The notes under the pieces were generated by a model that was given only the letters and a program-made list of their open reading frames with translations, was not told where the DNA came from and did no database searches. A stretch of 64,000 nt of DNA from Thermodesulfobacteriota bacterium (GTDB lineage: Bacteria > Desulfobacterota > Desulfobacteria > Desulfobacterales > Desulfosudaceae), in the NCBI GenBank assembly GCA_040753795.1, contig JBFMDX010000014.1:48653-112652 (forward strand), written 5' to 3'. This document shows positions 52,070 through 59,325 of the stretch, piece after piece. Each line of letters opens with the position of its first letter. Within the stretch, counting starts at the first letter, position 1. Both the position numbers and the translations under genes were made by a program.

Positions 52070-52135
52070 GAAATATGCTATTATAAAAACCAAAATAAAA
52101 TCGTTTTTTCAACGGATCAACAGGGGAGGGCCCAC

Positions 52136-52444
52136 ATGATCGTTCCCGGTTCACTGGTCATTTGCATCAACGATGACTTCCCGGTCCAGGTCTGGGACTA
52201 TGCCCGGGAGGTGCCCCGCAAGGGAAACGTGTATACCGTCAAGGAAATCGGATCCGGCCGGAACCCGGTTACCAGAGTGTCAGGGCCGGGATTGGTCCTG
52301 TTTGAACTCGACAACCCCTGGCCCAAACCGGACAGTAAAACGCAGGTGCGGTTCTCCATCTGGCGTTTCCGGGAATATTTTGTCGACACCGAAGCCCGCG
52401 ACGAACAGGAAGAAGCGCAACCTGTCGAGAACGGCACGGAATAA
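52136..52444 (+). CDS. Small cytoplasmic protein, unknown
   Basis: This 102-residue protein reads VPGSLVICINDDFPVQVWDY...KGNVYTVKEI, ending in an acidic tail (DEQEEAQPVENGTE). It looks like a small beta-barrel (SH3-like) fold, but no family is recognised with certainty. GGGGAGGG precedes the ATG at 52136; the longer reading upstream passes through the operator-like motif and was rejected. It is a single gene. The sequence between its end and 52654 shows nothing identifiable. Confidence 0.6.
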   Translation: MIVPGSLVICINDDFPVQVWDYAREVPRKGNVYTVKEIGSGRNPVTRVSGPGLVLFELDNPWPKPDSKTQVRFSIWRFREYFVDTEARDEQEEAQPVENGTE

Positions 52445-52654
52445 CCTACGCGCCGTTTGCATTCAACGCCCCTTTCGCGACCTTCATATCGGACCCTATA
52501 TTGTCATCCTCTAATGGTTTACGCCATGGTTCATCAGAGTGGAGAGAATAAGGAAATGGCTTGAGTTTAATAAAGAATATGGCAAAATAAAAAGAAATAG
52601 AGATATTTTTATCCATGTCGAAATATTTTATGAAACACCGGATTAGGAGTCATG

Positions 52655-52882
52655 ATGGAACGATTAGCACGGATTACCTTTAATCCCGAAGTGATGGGCG
52701 GAAAACCATGCATTAGAGGCATGCGGGTCACGGTGGGGATGATCGTTGGCTTGATCGCTGCCGGGCATACAAGGCAGGAAGTATTGGAGATGTATCCGTA
52801 CCTTGAGAACGGTGACATCGATGAGGCCCTTCGTTATGCTGCCTGGCGTGTAGAAGAGATTGAAGTCACTCTGGCCATGTGA
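52655..52882 (+). CDS. DUF433 antitoxin of a DUF433/DUF5615 module
   Basis: This 75-residue protein has the DUF433 signature (ITFNPEVMGGKPCIRGMRVT then VGMIVGLIAAGHTRQEVLEM and YPYLENGDIDEALRYAAW), a VapB45-like HTH antitoxin. The ATG at 52655 is five bases after AGGAG; the one at 52652 is too close. The toxin gene starts four bases after its stop codon. It probably binds its own promoter. Confidence 0.9.
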   Translation: MERLARITFNPEVMGGKPCIRGMRVTVGMIVGLIAAGHTRQEVLEMYPYLENGDIDEALRYAAWRVEEIEVTLAM

Positions 52883-52886
52883 CCAA

Positions 52887-53261
52887 ATGAAAATCCTAAT
52901 TGACATGAATTTATCCCCACGCTGGGTCGTTTTATTGACAAACGCAGGTCATGAAGCGGTCCACTGGTCGAATGTTGGCGCACCTGACGCGACTGACCAT
53001 GAAATCATGGCTTGGGCTCGAACAAACACTTTTATGGTTTTGACCCATGATCTTGATTTCGGAGCCATTCTTGCTTCTACGGATGCGCATTCCCCAAGTG
53101 TCTTCCAAGTGCGAACCCAGAATATTTCTCCTCAACACCTCGGCAATTTAATTATTTCCGCTCTTCAGCAGTTCGAACAAATTCTAAAACAGGGCGCGTT
53201 AATCAGTCTTGACGAGAATCGTGCGCGAGCCCGTATCCTTCCATTAAATAGAGAAAAATAG
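52887..53261 (+). CDS. DUF5615 PIN-like toxin
   Basis: This 124-residue protein begins KILIDMNLSPRWVVLLTNAG with the first catalytic Asp. HEIMAWARTNTFMVLTHDLD supplies the second acidic cluster, and SVFQVRTQNISP matches DUF5615 (Mut7-C-like PIN) proteins. These are thought to be RNases neutralised by the DUF433 partner. It is directly downstream of the antitoxin, and its end lies seven bases before the next ORF. Confidence 0.9.
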   Translation: MKILIDMNLSPRWVVLLTNAGHEAVHWSNVGAPDATDHEIMAWARTNTFMVLTHDLDFGAILASTDAHSPSVFQVRTQNISPQHLGNLIISALQQFEQILKQGALISLDENRARARILPLNREK

Positions 53262-53268
53262 AGGGTAC

Positions 53269-53958
53269 ATGAAAATCCTCATCATTACGCTGGCCATGGT
53301 CTGTATTCTACTTCCGTCCTCCGTTCCGGCGGACGATGCGGTAACAACAACCACCAACACCATGATTGACTCCAGGGGCAATGTGCTCACCCAGACCATT
53401 GAAACCTATGCCCCGGATGACCCTGCTGCCGGGACAGGCAGCACCACATTCGACTCCCGGGGGAACATTGTCAACCAGACCACCCAGACGCTTGACCCGG
53501 GCAATCCCTTCGCGGAGAATGATGATCCGCAGTCGGATGAAAAGCAGACCATTACAAACCAGCCGAATAACCGGCGGGGAACCAGCAACAGAACGACCAC
53601 GACAACGTCCGTCTGGGATCCGACCACTTCATCTTATGTGAATGACCCTTCCGGCAAGGGAACCGGCAGCCGCACGACGACGCAAACGATGGTCTGGGAT
53701 CCGGCCACTTCTTCTTATGTTCCTGTTCCTGGCGCAAAAACAGGCAACACAACAGTCGACGCCCGGGGCAATATAATCAACCAGAACGTCGAAACCGATG
53801 AAGAGGAAAATCCCTTTGCCGAGGAGGAGGACGATCCATGGGCGGGTGACAGCCGGAACACCAGAAACCGGAATACCCGCGGAGCAGGGTCAAGCGACAC
53901 CCTCATGGATGACCTCAACACGATTAACAACCAGAACCAGAATATGCGGCGCCGATGA
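53269..53958 (+). CDS. Exported low-complexity repeat protein, unknown
   Basis: This 229-residue protein has a signal peptide (LIITLAMVCILLPSSVPADD). The mature part consists of degenerate repeats: IDSRGNVLTQT, FDSRGNIVNQT and VDARGNIINQN (three copies), SVWDPTTSSYVND and MVWDPATSSYVPV (two copies), and two acidic NPFAE blocks. It is very rich in Thr, Asn, Asp and Gln. No family is recognised. The repeats suggest a surface-exposed, disordered or fibre-like protein. It begins seven bases after the toxin gene, probably by chance. Confidence 0.65.
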   Translation: MKILIITLAMVCILLPSSVPADDAVTTTTNTMIDSRGNVLTQTIETYAPDDPAAGTGSTTFDSRGNIVNQTTQTLDPGNPFAENDDPQSDEKQTITNQPNNRRGTSNRTTTTTSVWDPTTSSYVNDPSGKGTGSRTTTQTMVWDPATSSYVPVPGAKTGNTTVDARGNIINQNVETDEEENPFAEEEDDPWAGDSRNTRNRNTRGAGSSDTLMDDLNTINNQNQNMRRR

Positions 53959-54028
53959 CCGGCACGCATCGGCATCCTTCACCCTTCGCCATCCCGGCCC
54001 TCAAACCGCCTTCCATGCCGAAACCGGC

Positions 54029-54052
54029 AGGGGCACGGCGCGCCGTGCCCCT
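54029..54052. repeat. REP-like palindrome (GCACGGCG type)
   Basis: A perfect 24-base palindrome with half-site AGGGGCACGGCG. The 435-base gap 53959-54393 also holds a heptamer repeat (54199-54262) and the operator-like palindrome at 54281, and no gene. Confidence 0.8.
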
Positions 54053-54198
54053 ACGCGCGGACATCATCCGCCTCCCCTTCGAGGTCATTATCCGGTTTAA
54101 CCGGATAATCCAGATCAAATGACAAACTACCTTCTACCAAACAAGACCACAACCAATTGTTATTTATCTGTTTAGTTCCTAACCCGGCCCGGTTGGGA

Positions 54199-54262
54199 CC
54201 CTTAACCCTTAACACTTAACACTTAAAACTTAAAACTTAACCCTTAACCCTTAAAACTTAAC
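54199..54262. repeat. Degenerate heptamer tandem repeat (TTAACCC/TTAACAC/TTAAAAC)
   Basis: About nine consecutive 7-base units with a constant CTTAA core and varying next bases. It shows the same 7-base period, with different sequence, as the array at 58807-58947. Confidence 0.85.
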
Positions 54263-54280
54263 AAAAAAAAATCCCGCAAA

Positions 54281-54299
54281 TGTGACCGCATCTGTCACA
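54281..54299 (+). promoter_or_regulatory. Palindrome TGTGACCGCATCTGTCACA, shared operator candidate (copy 2)
   Basis: It matches the site at 52051 in 17 of 19 bases, and the preceding CGCAA is also shared. CTATTTTTA follows at a similar distance as a possible -10. The downstream gene starts at 54394. Confidence 0.5.
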
Positions 54300-54393
54300 A
54301 CCCCGTACTATTTTTAGAGGTACCCTTAATATTTCCGGTTGATTGACACGAAAACCTTAATAATTTATATAAAAAAATCGGGGGCGTGAAGCG

Positions 54394-54630
54394 ATGACAG
54401 CATGGATCATGATTTTTTTCTGGGTTGTCGGCGGCCTGATTCTTTACCTGGTAAAATATCGCAAACAGGATCAGAAAACCTTGAGAGCCGGGAAATACCG
54501 GAAAAGCGCCAACCACAACGAAGAATACCTGATCCCGCTTTTCGATGAACACCGCGGTCATCACAGGAAGATGACCCGACCCGATCCGGAAGATCATGAC
54601 GACGTAAACGGGGATCATTCGGATTTTTGA
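54394..54630 (+). CDS. Small single-TM protein, unknown
   Basis: This 78-residue protein has an N-terminal membrane helix (AWIMIFFWVVGGLILYLV), then a basic stretch (KYRKQDQKTLRAGKYRKS) and an acidic, His-rich tail (DEHRGHHRKMTRPDPEDHDD). This polarity predicts one pass with a cytoplasmic tail. It shares an upstream palindrome with the 102-residue gene at 52136. No family is recognised. The ribosome-binding site (GGGGGCG) is weak. Confidence 0.5.
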   Translation: MTAWIMIFFWVVGGLILYLVKYRKQDQKTLRAGKYRKSANHNEEYLIPLFDEHRGHHRKMTRPDPEDHDDVNGDHSDF

Positions 54631-54647
54631 CTAACGCAGGGCGGCAT

Positions 54648-54733
54648 GTAGGGGCGACCCGCGGTCGCCCTATAAATAATCCCGGCCTATAGCGTACCGA
54701 ATCCGGTAGGGGCACGGCGCGCCGTGCCCCTAC
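54648..54733. repeat. Two REP-like palindromes, GCGACC type and GCACGG type
   Basis: 54648-54672 (GTAGGGGCGACCCGC half) and a perfect 28-base palindrome at 54706-54733 (half GTAGGGGCACGGCG). They lie in the 368-base non-coding gap before the helicase gene, which is made almost wholly of repeats. Confidence 0.85.
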
Positions 54734-54745
54734 GATTCCCGTCAT

Positions 54746-54885
54746 CCCGGCCCGTGACGCGAAGCGGAGCGTGAGCCGGGGGACACACCCCCGAGGTCAT
54801 CCCGGCCCGTGACGCGAAGCGGAACGTGAGCCGGGATCCAGTGCAAGACGGAATGACGTTTCATGCAAGGCAGAAGAGGTTTTGG
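54746..54885. repeat. Dispersed CCCGGCCCGTGACGCGAAGC element, two tandem copies plus tail
   Basis: A 35-base unit with inverted CCCGGC/GCCGGG ends at 54746-54780 and 54801-54835, differing at one position. A GATCCAGTGCAAGACGGAAT tail and TTTCATGCAAGGCAGAAG follow. The same unit and tail recur at 57909-58055. Confidence 0.85.
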
Positions 54886-54901
54886 TTATTCGGTAAATCG
54901 G

Positions 54902-54956
54902 CAATTGGACGAATTATCTCTGACAATTGGACGAAACAAAACTTGCAATTGAACGG
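54902..54956 (+). promoter_or_regulatory. Three direct repeats CAATTGGACGA with 22-base spacing (iteron-like operator)
   Basis: The copies start at 54902, 54924 and 54946; the third has one A for G change plus a final G. The 22-base period puts them on the same DNA face. They end 42 bases before the NERD-helicase ATG, a good position for a repressor or activator array. Confidence 0.6.
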
Positions 54957-54998
54957 AAAATTAATTTAATTCCGCGCATCAGTGACGGATAAGGCACT

Positions 54999-56849
54999 AT
55001 GGCACTCATGATCCCCGTTGAGGTCCGCGACTTCACCACCGAAGGCGAGGGCCGCTTTTACCGGTTCCTGGCAACCGTGGCCAAGCCCGATGCCGCCTAT
55101 CAGGCCTGGTACCTGCCGGACATCAACGGCAAGGAGCCGGACTTCATCCTCTATTCGGACGCCATCGGCCTGATCATCTTCGAGGTCAAGGACTGGGTGC
55201 TGGACCAGATCCGGGAAGCCAACCCGCACCAGTTCGTCCTGGACATCAACGGCCAGGCCTCACCCCGCAAGAACCCCTTCCACCAGGCCCGGGAATACGT
55301 CTCTGAACTCAAGCACAAGATCAGCGCCGACGGCAAGCTCGTTGCCACCGATCCGATCCACCGCGGCAACCCCAGAATCCCCATCAGCATGGGGGTGGTC
55401 TTGCCCAACGTCAACAAGCACGAATACGTGGAGAAAAAACTGGACGCCGTCATCCCGGCGGACAAGATTTTTTTCTGGGATGACCTGCACCCGCAATCGG
55501 ACATCTGCAGCGACCGCAGCGGCAAATGCTTTTCCGCGGCGCTGTCCGAGCGCTTTGCCCCCCTCTTTAAATTCACCGTCTCCCACGCGGACCGGGTGAC
55601 CCTCCGGCAGCTCCTGTTCCCGGAAGTGCGGATCGACCTGCCGGACCGGGGCCGGGACAGCGTGCACCTCAGCCAGGCCGAACGGCTCCGGCTGCTGGAC
55701 AACTGCCAGGAAGCCCTGGCCCGGCAGTTCGACGGCGGCCACCGCATCATCATCGGCCCCTCCGGCAGCGGCAAGACCCTGATCCTGGCCCACAAGGCCG
55801 TCTTCCTCCAGAAATACAACCCGGCCGTCAAAAACATTCTCTTTGTCTGCTACAACATCCCCCTGGTCAACTACATCCGGGGCCTGCTGGCCGCCAAGGC
55901 CGTCCCCCTGGGCGAACCCGGTGTCCGGGTCTGTCATTTCTATGAACTCTGCGCCGACATCATCGGGGAAAAAATATCCTTTGAAAACGAGGAACCCGGT
56001 TATTACGACATCATCATTCAGGAAGCCCTGTCCCGGGTCGGCGCCTTCGGTAAAACCTATGACGCCATCCTGCTGGATGAGGGCCAGGACTTTTCCCCGG
56101 ACATGTTCCGGGTGATCACCGGGCTGCTCTCCCCCGTCACCAGCAACCTGACCATCGCCCTGGACGAGAACCAGAACATCTACCACCCCGGAACCCGGTG
56201 GAGCGAACTGGGCATCCAGGCCCGGGGCAGGGTCCACCGGCTGACCCCGGTTTACCGCAACACGGTCGAGATCGCCGGCTTCGCGGCCCGGTTCATCGGC
56301 AGCAGCCCCGTCCCGGCCGACGCCCCGGAAGACCCCCAGATGCCGCTCTTCTGCGACCCCTATGTCTTTCACGGCCCGCCGCCGGAGCTGTGCCGGTTTG
56401 AAACCCTCGACCTCATGACCGCCGGCATCGCCCGCCGGGCCGCCGACCTGGTAAGGCAGGAGGGCTATCCCTTCTCCGAGATCGCCTTTCTCTTTGCCAT
56501 GAAGAAACCGGACAAGACCCGGACCGACACCCTCCCGGAAATGCTGGAAGACGCCCTCTCGCAGCAGGGCATATTGAGCCAGTGGATGTCCGAGGACCTC
56601 CGCTCCAAGAAATCCTACGACATCACCACCAACCGCGCCGTCATCTCCACCATCCACAGCGCCAAGGGCCTGGACTATTCCGTGGTGTTCCTCCTGGGCC
56701 TGGACTGCCTGGCCCCCAAAGCCGAAGGCTGGACCCGGGAGCAGATCGACCGCCTGATTTACGTGGGCATCACCCGCGCCCGCTACCGGCTGATTATTCC
56801 GTATGTGGAGGATCGTAGAATAGTAGAAAGGCTAAAAAACTGCTTGTAA
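54999..56849 (+). CDS. NERD-domain SF1 (UvrD/PcrA-like) helicase
   Basis: In this 616-residue protein the N-terminal 130 residues form a nuclease-related NERD domain (GEGRFYRFLATV, DFILYSDAIGLIIFEVKDWV; Asp and ExK of the PD-(D/E)xK fold). The helicase core has Walker A IIGPSGSGKTLILAHKA near residue 250, LLDEGQDFSPDMF near 350, ALDENQNIYHPGTRWSELG, HRLTPVYRNTVEIAGF and the C-terminal VISTIHSAKGLDYSVVFLLG and YVGITRARYRLI. Such proteins occur in defence islands. A decayed copy of its C-terminus lies at 59326-59581. Codon use is GC-rich like the chromosome. Confidence 0.85.
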   Translation: MALMIPVEVRDFTTEGEGRFYRFLATVAKPDAAYQAWYLPDINGKEPDFILYSDAIGLIIFEVKDWVLDQIREANPHQFVLDINGQASPRKNPFHQAREYVSELKHKISADGKLVATDPIHRGNPRIPISMGVVLPNVNKHEYVEKKLDAVIPADKIFFWDDLHPQSDICSDRSGKCFSAALSERFAPLFKFTVSHADRVTLRQLLFPEVRIDLPDRGRDSVHLSQAERLRLLDNCQEALARQFDGGHRIIIGPSGSGKTLILAHKAVFLQKYNPAVKNILFVCYNIPLVNYIRGLLAAKAVPLGEPGVRVCHFYELCADIIGEKISFENEEPGYYDIIIQEALSRVGAFGKTYDAILLDEGQDFSPDMFRVITGLLSPVTSNLTIALDENQNIYHPGTRWSELGIQARGRVHRLTPVYRNTVEIAGFAARFIGSSPVPADAPEDPQMPLFCDPYVFHGPPPELCRFETLDLMTAGIARRAADLVRQEGYPFSEIAFLFAMKKPDKTRTDTLPEMLEDALSQQGILSQWMSEDLRSKKSYDITTNRAVISTIHSAKGLDYSVVFLLGLDCLAPKAEGWTREQIDRLIYVGITRARYRLIIPYVEDRRIVERLKNCL

Positions 56850-57013
56850 CATGCACATAACCAATATTAATAATGTCTTCTTTAGGGTAAAAAAATGTTG
56901 ACAATCGCCAATCAGAATGTTTTCTTATTAACCATAATTCAGACTCTGAACAACACCCGCCACGCCTCTGATTCAAGCGCACCCCGGCGGGTTACTTATT
57001 TTGGGGGCTTGGC

Positions 57014-57815
57014 ATGAAATATACCAAGCTTCCACTTTCCATCGATGACCAGATTGATCTGCTGGTTTCCCGCGGCATGGAGATCACCGACCGGGATCGC
57101 GTCTTTCGTTATCTCTCCCATATCAGCTACTTCCGGTTCCGCGGCTACTGGATTCCCTCTACTCATGCTTGAAGCCATCGAGCGGCTGGAAATATCCTTC
57201 CGGGCGCATTTTGCCAATGAGCTTGGCGTGCTCTATGGCAGTCATTTTTATATGGATGAAACTCATTGTCGTGATCATAACGCACACCGCGGGCTCATTG
57301 CTTCCCTTAAAGAGGAGATGGAACGAAGCACCGAGCTTTTCATTGAACATTACAAAAAAACCTATGACGTTCCTCACTTGCCGCCAGTCTGGGCAGCAGC
57401 CGAAATCATGTCCTTTGGCCAGCTCTCGCTCTGGTTCAAGAACCTCAAATCCAGAAACGACAGAAACCGCCTGGCCCGGCCCTATGGTGTAGATGAGGTC
57501 GTTTTCCAGTCCTTTATGCATCATCTCACCGTTGTCCGGAATATAACGGCTCATCATGGACGTCTCTGGAATCGTCGCATGGCATTTACCGTGAAACTGC
57601 CAAAGAAACCGGATACCCTTGCCAGAATGCTAAACCCGGAAACACAACGCTATATGGGCAATACCGTCATCATGCTGGGGTATTTTTTAAAAGAGATCAG
57701 CCCGGGAACAACCTGGCCGCAAAGGATGAAGCAGTTACTGGAAAAGTCTCCCTTTATCCGGCCTGCTGCCATGGGGTTTCATGAAAAATGGAAAGAACTG
57801 ACGCTATGGCAATAA
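57014..57815 (+). pseudogene. Abi-family (AbiD/AbiF-like) gene with internal deletion and frameshift
   Basis: The natural start at 57014 encodes 52 residues (KLPLSIDDQIDLLVSRGMEI, RYLSHISYFRFRGYWIP) before TGA at 57172. The same family continues in another frame from LMLEAIERLEISFRAHFANE through LTVVRNITAHHGRLWNRRMA to 57815. In intact Abi_2 proteins about 30-40 residues lie between YWxP and LLLEAIERIE. Here they are missing, and the join CCCTCTACTCATGCTTGAAG puts the halves out of frame. The 3' part alone (from 57045) reads about 40 unrelated N-terminal residues, so it is unlikely to be functional. Intact relatives cause abortive infection. Confidence 0.8.
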
Positions 57816-57836
57816 CCCGAGGTCATCCCGGCACCG

Positions 57837-57862
57837 GTAGGGGCACGGCGCGCCGTGCCCTG
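57837..57862. repeat. REP-like palindrome (GCACGGCG type)
   Basis: The same half-site as at 54706 (GTAGGGGCACGGCG), with an incomplete right arm (CCTGCG in place of CCCCTAC). It starts 22 bases after the Abi remnant. Confidence 0.8.
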
Positions 57863-57908
57863 CGATTCCCGTCATGCCGGTCCCGGTTGTCATCATTCCC
57901 GAGGTCAT

Positions 57909-58055
57909 CCCGGCCCGTGACGCGAAGCGGAACGTGAGCCGGGATCCAGTGTAAGATGAATATATTCCATTTTACCTGAATCCCCTGGTCAAGCCGGCTT
58001 TCTCCGGTATGACGAAGACGGAACGAAGTTTCATGAAAGGCAGACGAAGTTTTGG
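57909..58055. repeat. Third copy of the CCCGGCCCGTGACGCGAAGC element with tail
   Basis: 35 bases identical to the unit at 54801-54835, then GATCCAGTG, a roughly 55-base insertion relative to the 54.8-kb copy, and TTTCATGAAAGGCAGACGAA. With the REP copy before it, it fills the 319-base gap 57816-58134, which has no gene. Confidence 0.85.
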
Positions 58056-58134
58056 CTAAAGCGAGCCATATTTTATTAAACAAAAAGCCACTTTCGTTTA
58101 ATAGTGTCCGGGGTTATTTAACAATCGATCAATA

Positions 58135-58443
58135 ATGACAGAGTCTACAACTACCCTGGCCAAAAATTTTGTCGAATCCAAACGGCTGGAAGCCGTAATC
58201 AAAAAAACATGGTATCTCTTTTATTCTCAAGGGGATGCAATTGCGAAGCAGCCTGCTTCGCAATTACCCCAAAACGCACATCGGTCCGCTTTACTTTTTC
58301 GGCAACAACCTGTTGCCATTTTGGCCCGGATCCCCTGGTGGCACAATGTCGTCATTATCCAGAAATGCAGCACCGTAGAACAAACCCTGTTTTATGCCCT
58401 GAGCGATATTCATAAACCCATGGGCGTAGTGAATGAGGAATAG
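58135..58443 (+). pseudogene. Degenerate YhcG/DUF1016-like nuclease remnant
   Basis: The 102-residue reading frame contains RQQPVAILARIPWWHNVVII then QKCSTVEQTLFYAL, which recalls the central I-PW-HNVxLL...FYA segment of YhcG (PDDEXK nuclease). The N-terminal part is not recognisable, the catalytic C-terminal domain is absent, and a palindromic insertion (58231-58270) supplies residues DAIAKQPASQLPQ. I read it as a broken fragment. It ends seven bases before the S23-type gene. Confidence 0.45.
58231..58270. repeat. Perfect 13-bp inverted repeat inside the YhcG-like remnant
   Basis: AATTGCGAAGCAG (58239-58251) and its complement (58253-58265) flank one base; GGGG and CCCC add an outer stem. 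The compact palindrome within a former coding region looks like a REP-type insertion. Confidence 0.75.
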
Positions 58444-58446
58444 TGA

Positions 58447-58803
58447 ATGGTAAAAGATATTACAGTAAGAACATTCGATTTTGCGTTGCGTATTATCAAA
58501 TTATGCCAAACGCTGGATGAAAAGCCCGGGGTTTCCCGCACGATTGCAAAACAACTGCTGCGAAGTGGCACCTCAATAGGCGCCAATGTTGAGGAAGGCC
58601 AGGGGGGGCAAAGCCGGGCTGACTTTGTTTCTAAAATATCAATCGCTTGTAAAGAGGCCAGAGAAACTCATTACTGGCTCCGTTTATTAGCGGAATCGGA
58701 GACCATCTCCCGAGAACGTTTAGTCGATCTTATTCGCGAGTCGGACGAACTGATTGCTATTCTCACAAGCATAATTAAAAATACAAAGGCCAATAGTCCA
58801 TGA
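58447..58803 (+). CDS. S23-type four-helix-bundle protein
   Basis: This 118-residue protein matches the 23S rRNA intervening-sequence / four-helix-bundle family: FALRIIKLCQTL, RTIAKQLLRSGTSIGANVEE, SKISIACKEARETHYWLRLL and ESDELIAILTSIIKNTK. Members are all-helical, form pentamers, and often sit in mobile or repeat-rich loci; their function is unclear. The gene is bracketed by short GTGAATGAGGAATAGTGAATGG on the left and a long heptamer array with complementary units on the right. Confidence 0.9.
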   Translation: MVKDITVRTFDFALRIIKLCQTLDEKPGVSRTIAKQLLRSGTSIGANVEEGQGGQSRADFVSKISIACKEARETHYWLRLLAESETISRERLVDLIRESDELIAILTSIIKNTKANSP

Positions 58804-58806
58804 TTT

Positions 58807-58947
58807 CCCCATTCCCCATTCCCCATTCTTCATTCCCTATTCCCCATTCCCCATTCTCCATTCACTATTCTCCATTCACTATTCCCCATTCCCTATTCCC
58901 CATTCCCTATTCTTCATTCTCCATTCCCAATTCCCTATTCCCTATTC
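58807..58947. repeat. Heptamer tandem array (CCCCATT / CCCTATT / CTCCATT / CACTATT)
   Basis: About 20 consecutive 7-base units, each ending ATT, with variation at the first bases. It starts right after the S23-type stop codon. The reading frames across it are artefacts of the repeat. Confidence 0.9.
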
Positions 58948-59040
58948 AACGCGAATATGGTATAGAAAATAACGAAATCGTCAGTAAACCAGGGAAGGGG
59001 GGTGACGTCATCAGTTTTATAAAAACATACCAATACCATA

Positions 59041-59325
59041 ATGAACAAAACGGAAATCCGAAACCGTATCGACAACCTCAACGTCTGGAAAAGAGGCGGA
59101 ATACGCGCTCCCCACAAACCCCTTCTTCTTTTATATGCCCTTGGCCGTTTGCAAAACGGCCAGCGCCTTATCCCCTATGCCGAAGCCGATCAGGATCTGA
59201 AAAAACTGCTGATGGAATTCGGCCCGGCCAGAAAAAGCTATCACCCCGAATTCCCGTTCTGGCACCTTCAGTCCGACGGTCTCTGGGAACTTGACCAGTC
59301 TCATCAACTGGAAAAACGAAAAGCA
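59041..59325 (+). pseudogene. Truncated phosphorothioate-DNA-binding (SBD) domain gene, N-terminal fragment
   Basis: About 95 residues (NKTEIRNRIDNLNVWKRGGI, RAPHKPLLLLYALGRLQNGQ, GPARKSYHPEFPFWHLQSDG) are clearly homologous to the N-terminus of the intact SBD-HNH gene at 60305. The upstream 60 bases are also similar between the two copies (AAATCG, CCAGGGA). After LWELDQSHQLEKRK homology stops abruptly near 59325, where sequence from the end of the NERD helicase begins. The HNH nuclease domain is lost. This copy is more GC-rich than the intact one, so the two have diverged or come from different sources. Confidence 0.8.

Noticed and set aside
55260..56657. 465-residue minus-strand frame
   Set aside because: Antisense to the NERD-helicase with Walker motifs; high GC at third positions creates the long open mirror frame.
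58807..58947. CRISPR array
   Set aside because: Units are 7 bases with no spacers, and no cas genes are seen; it is a simple heptamer tandem repeat.
58800..59294. 164-residue frame rich in Pro/Phe/Ser/Ile
   Set aside because: Its first half is only the translation of the heptamer array; the second half is out of frame with the SBD fragment.
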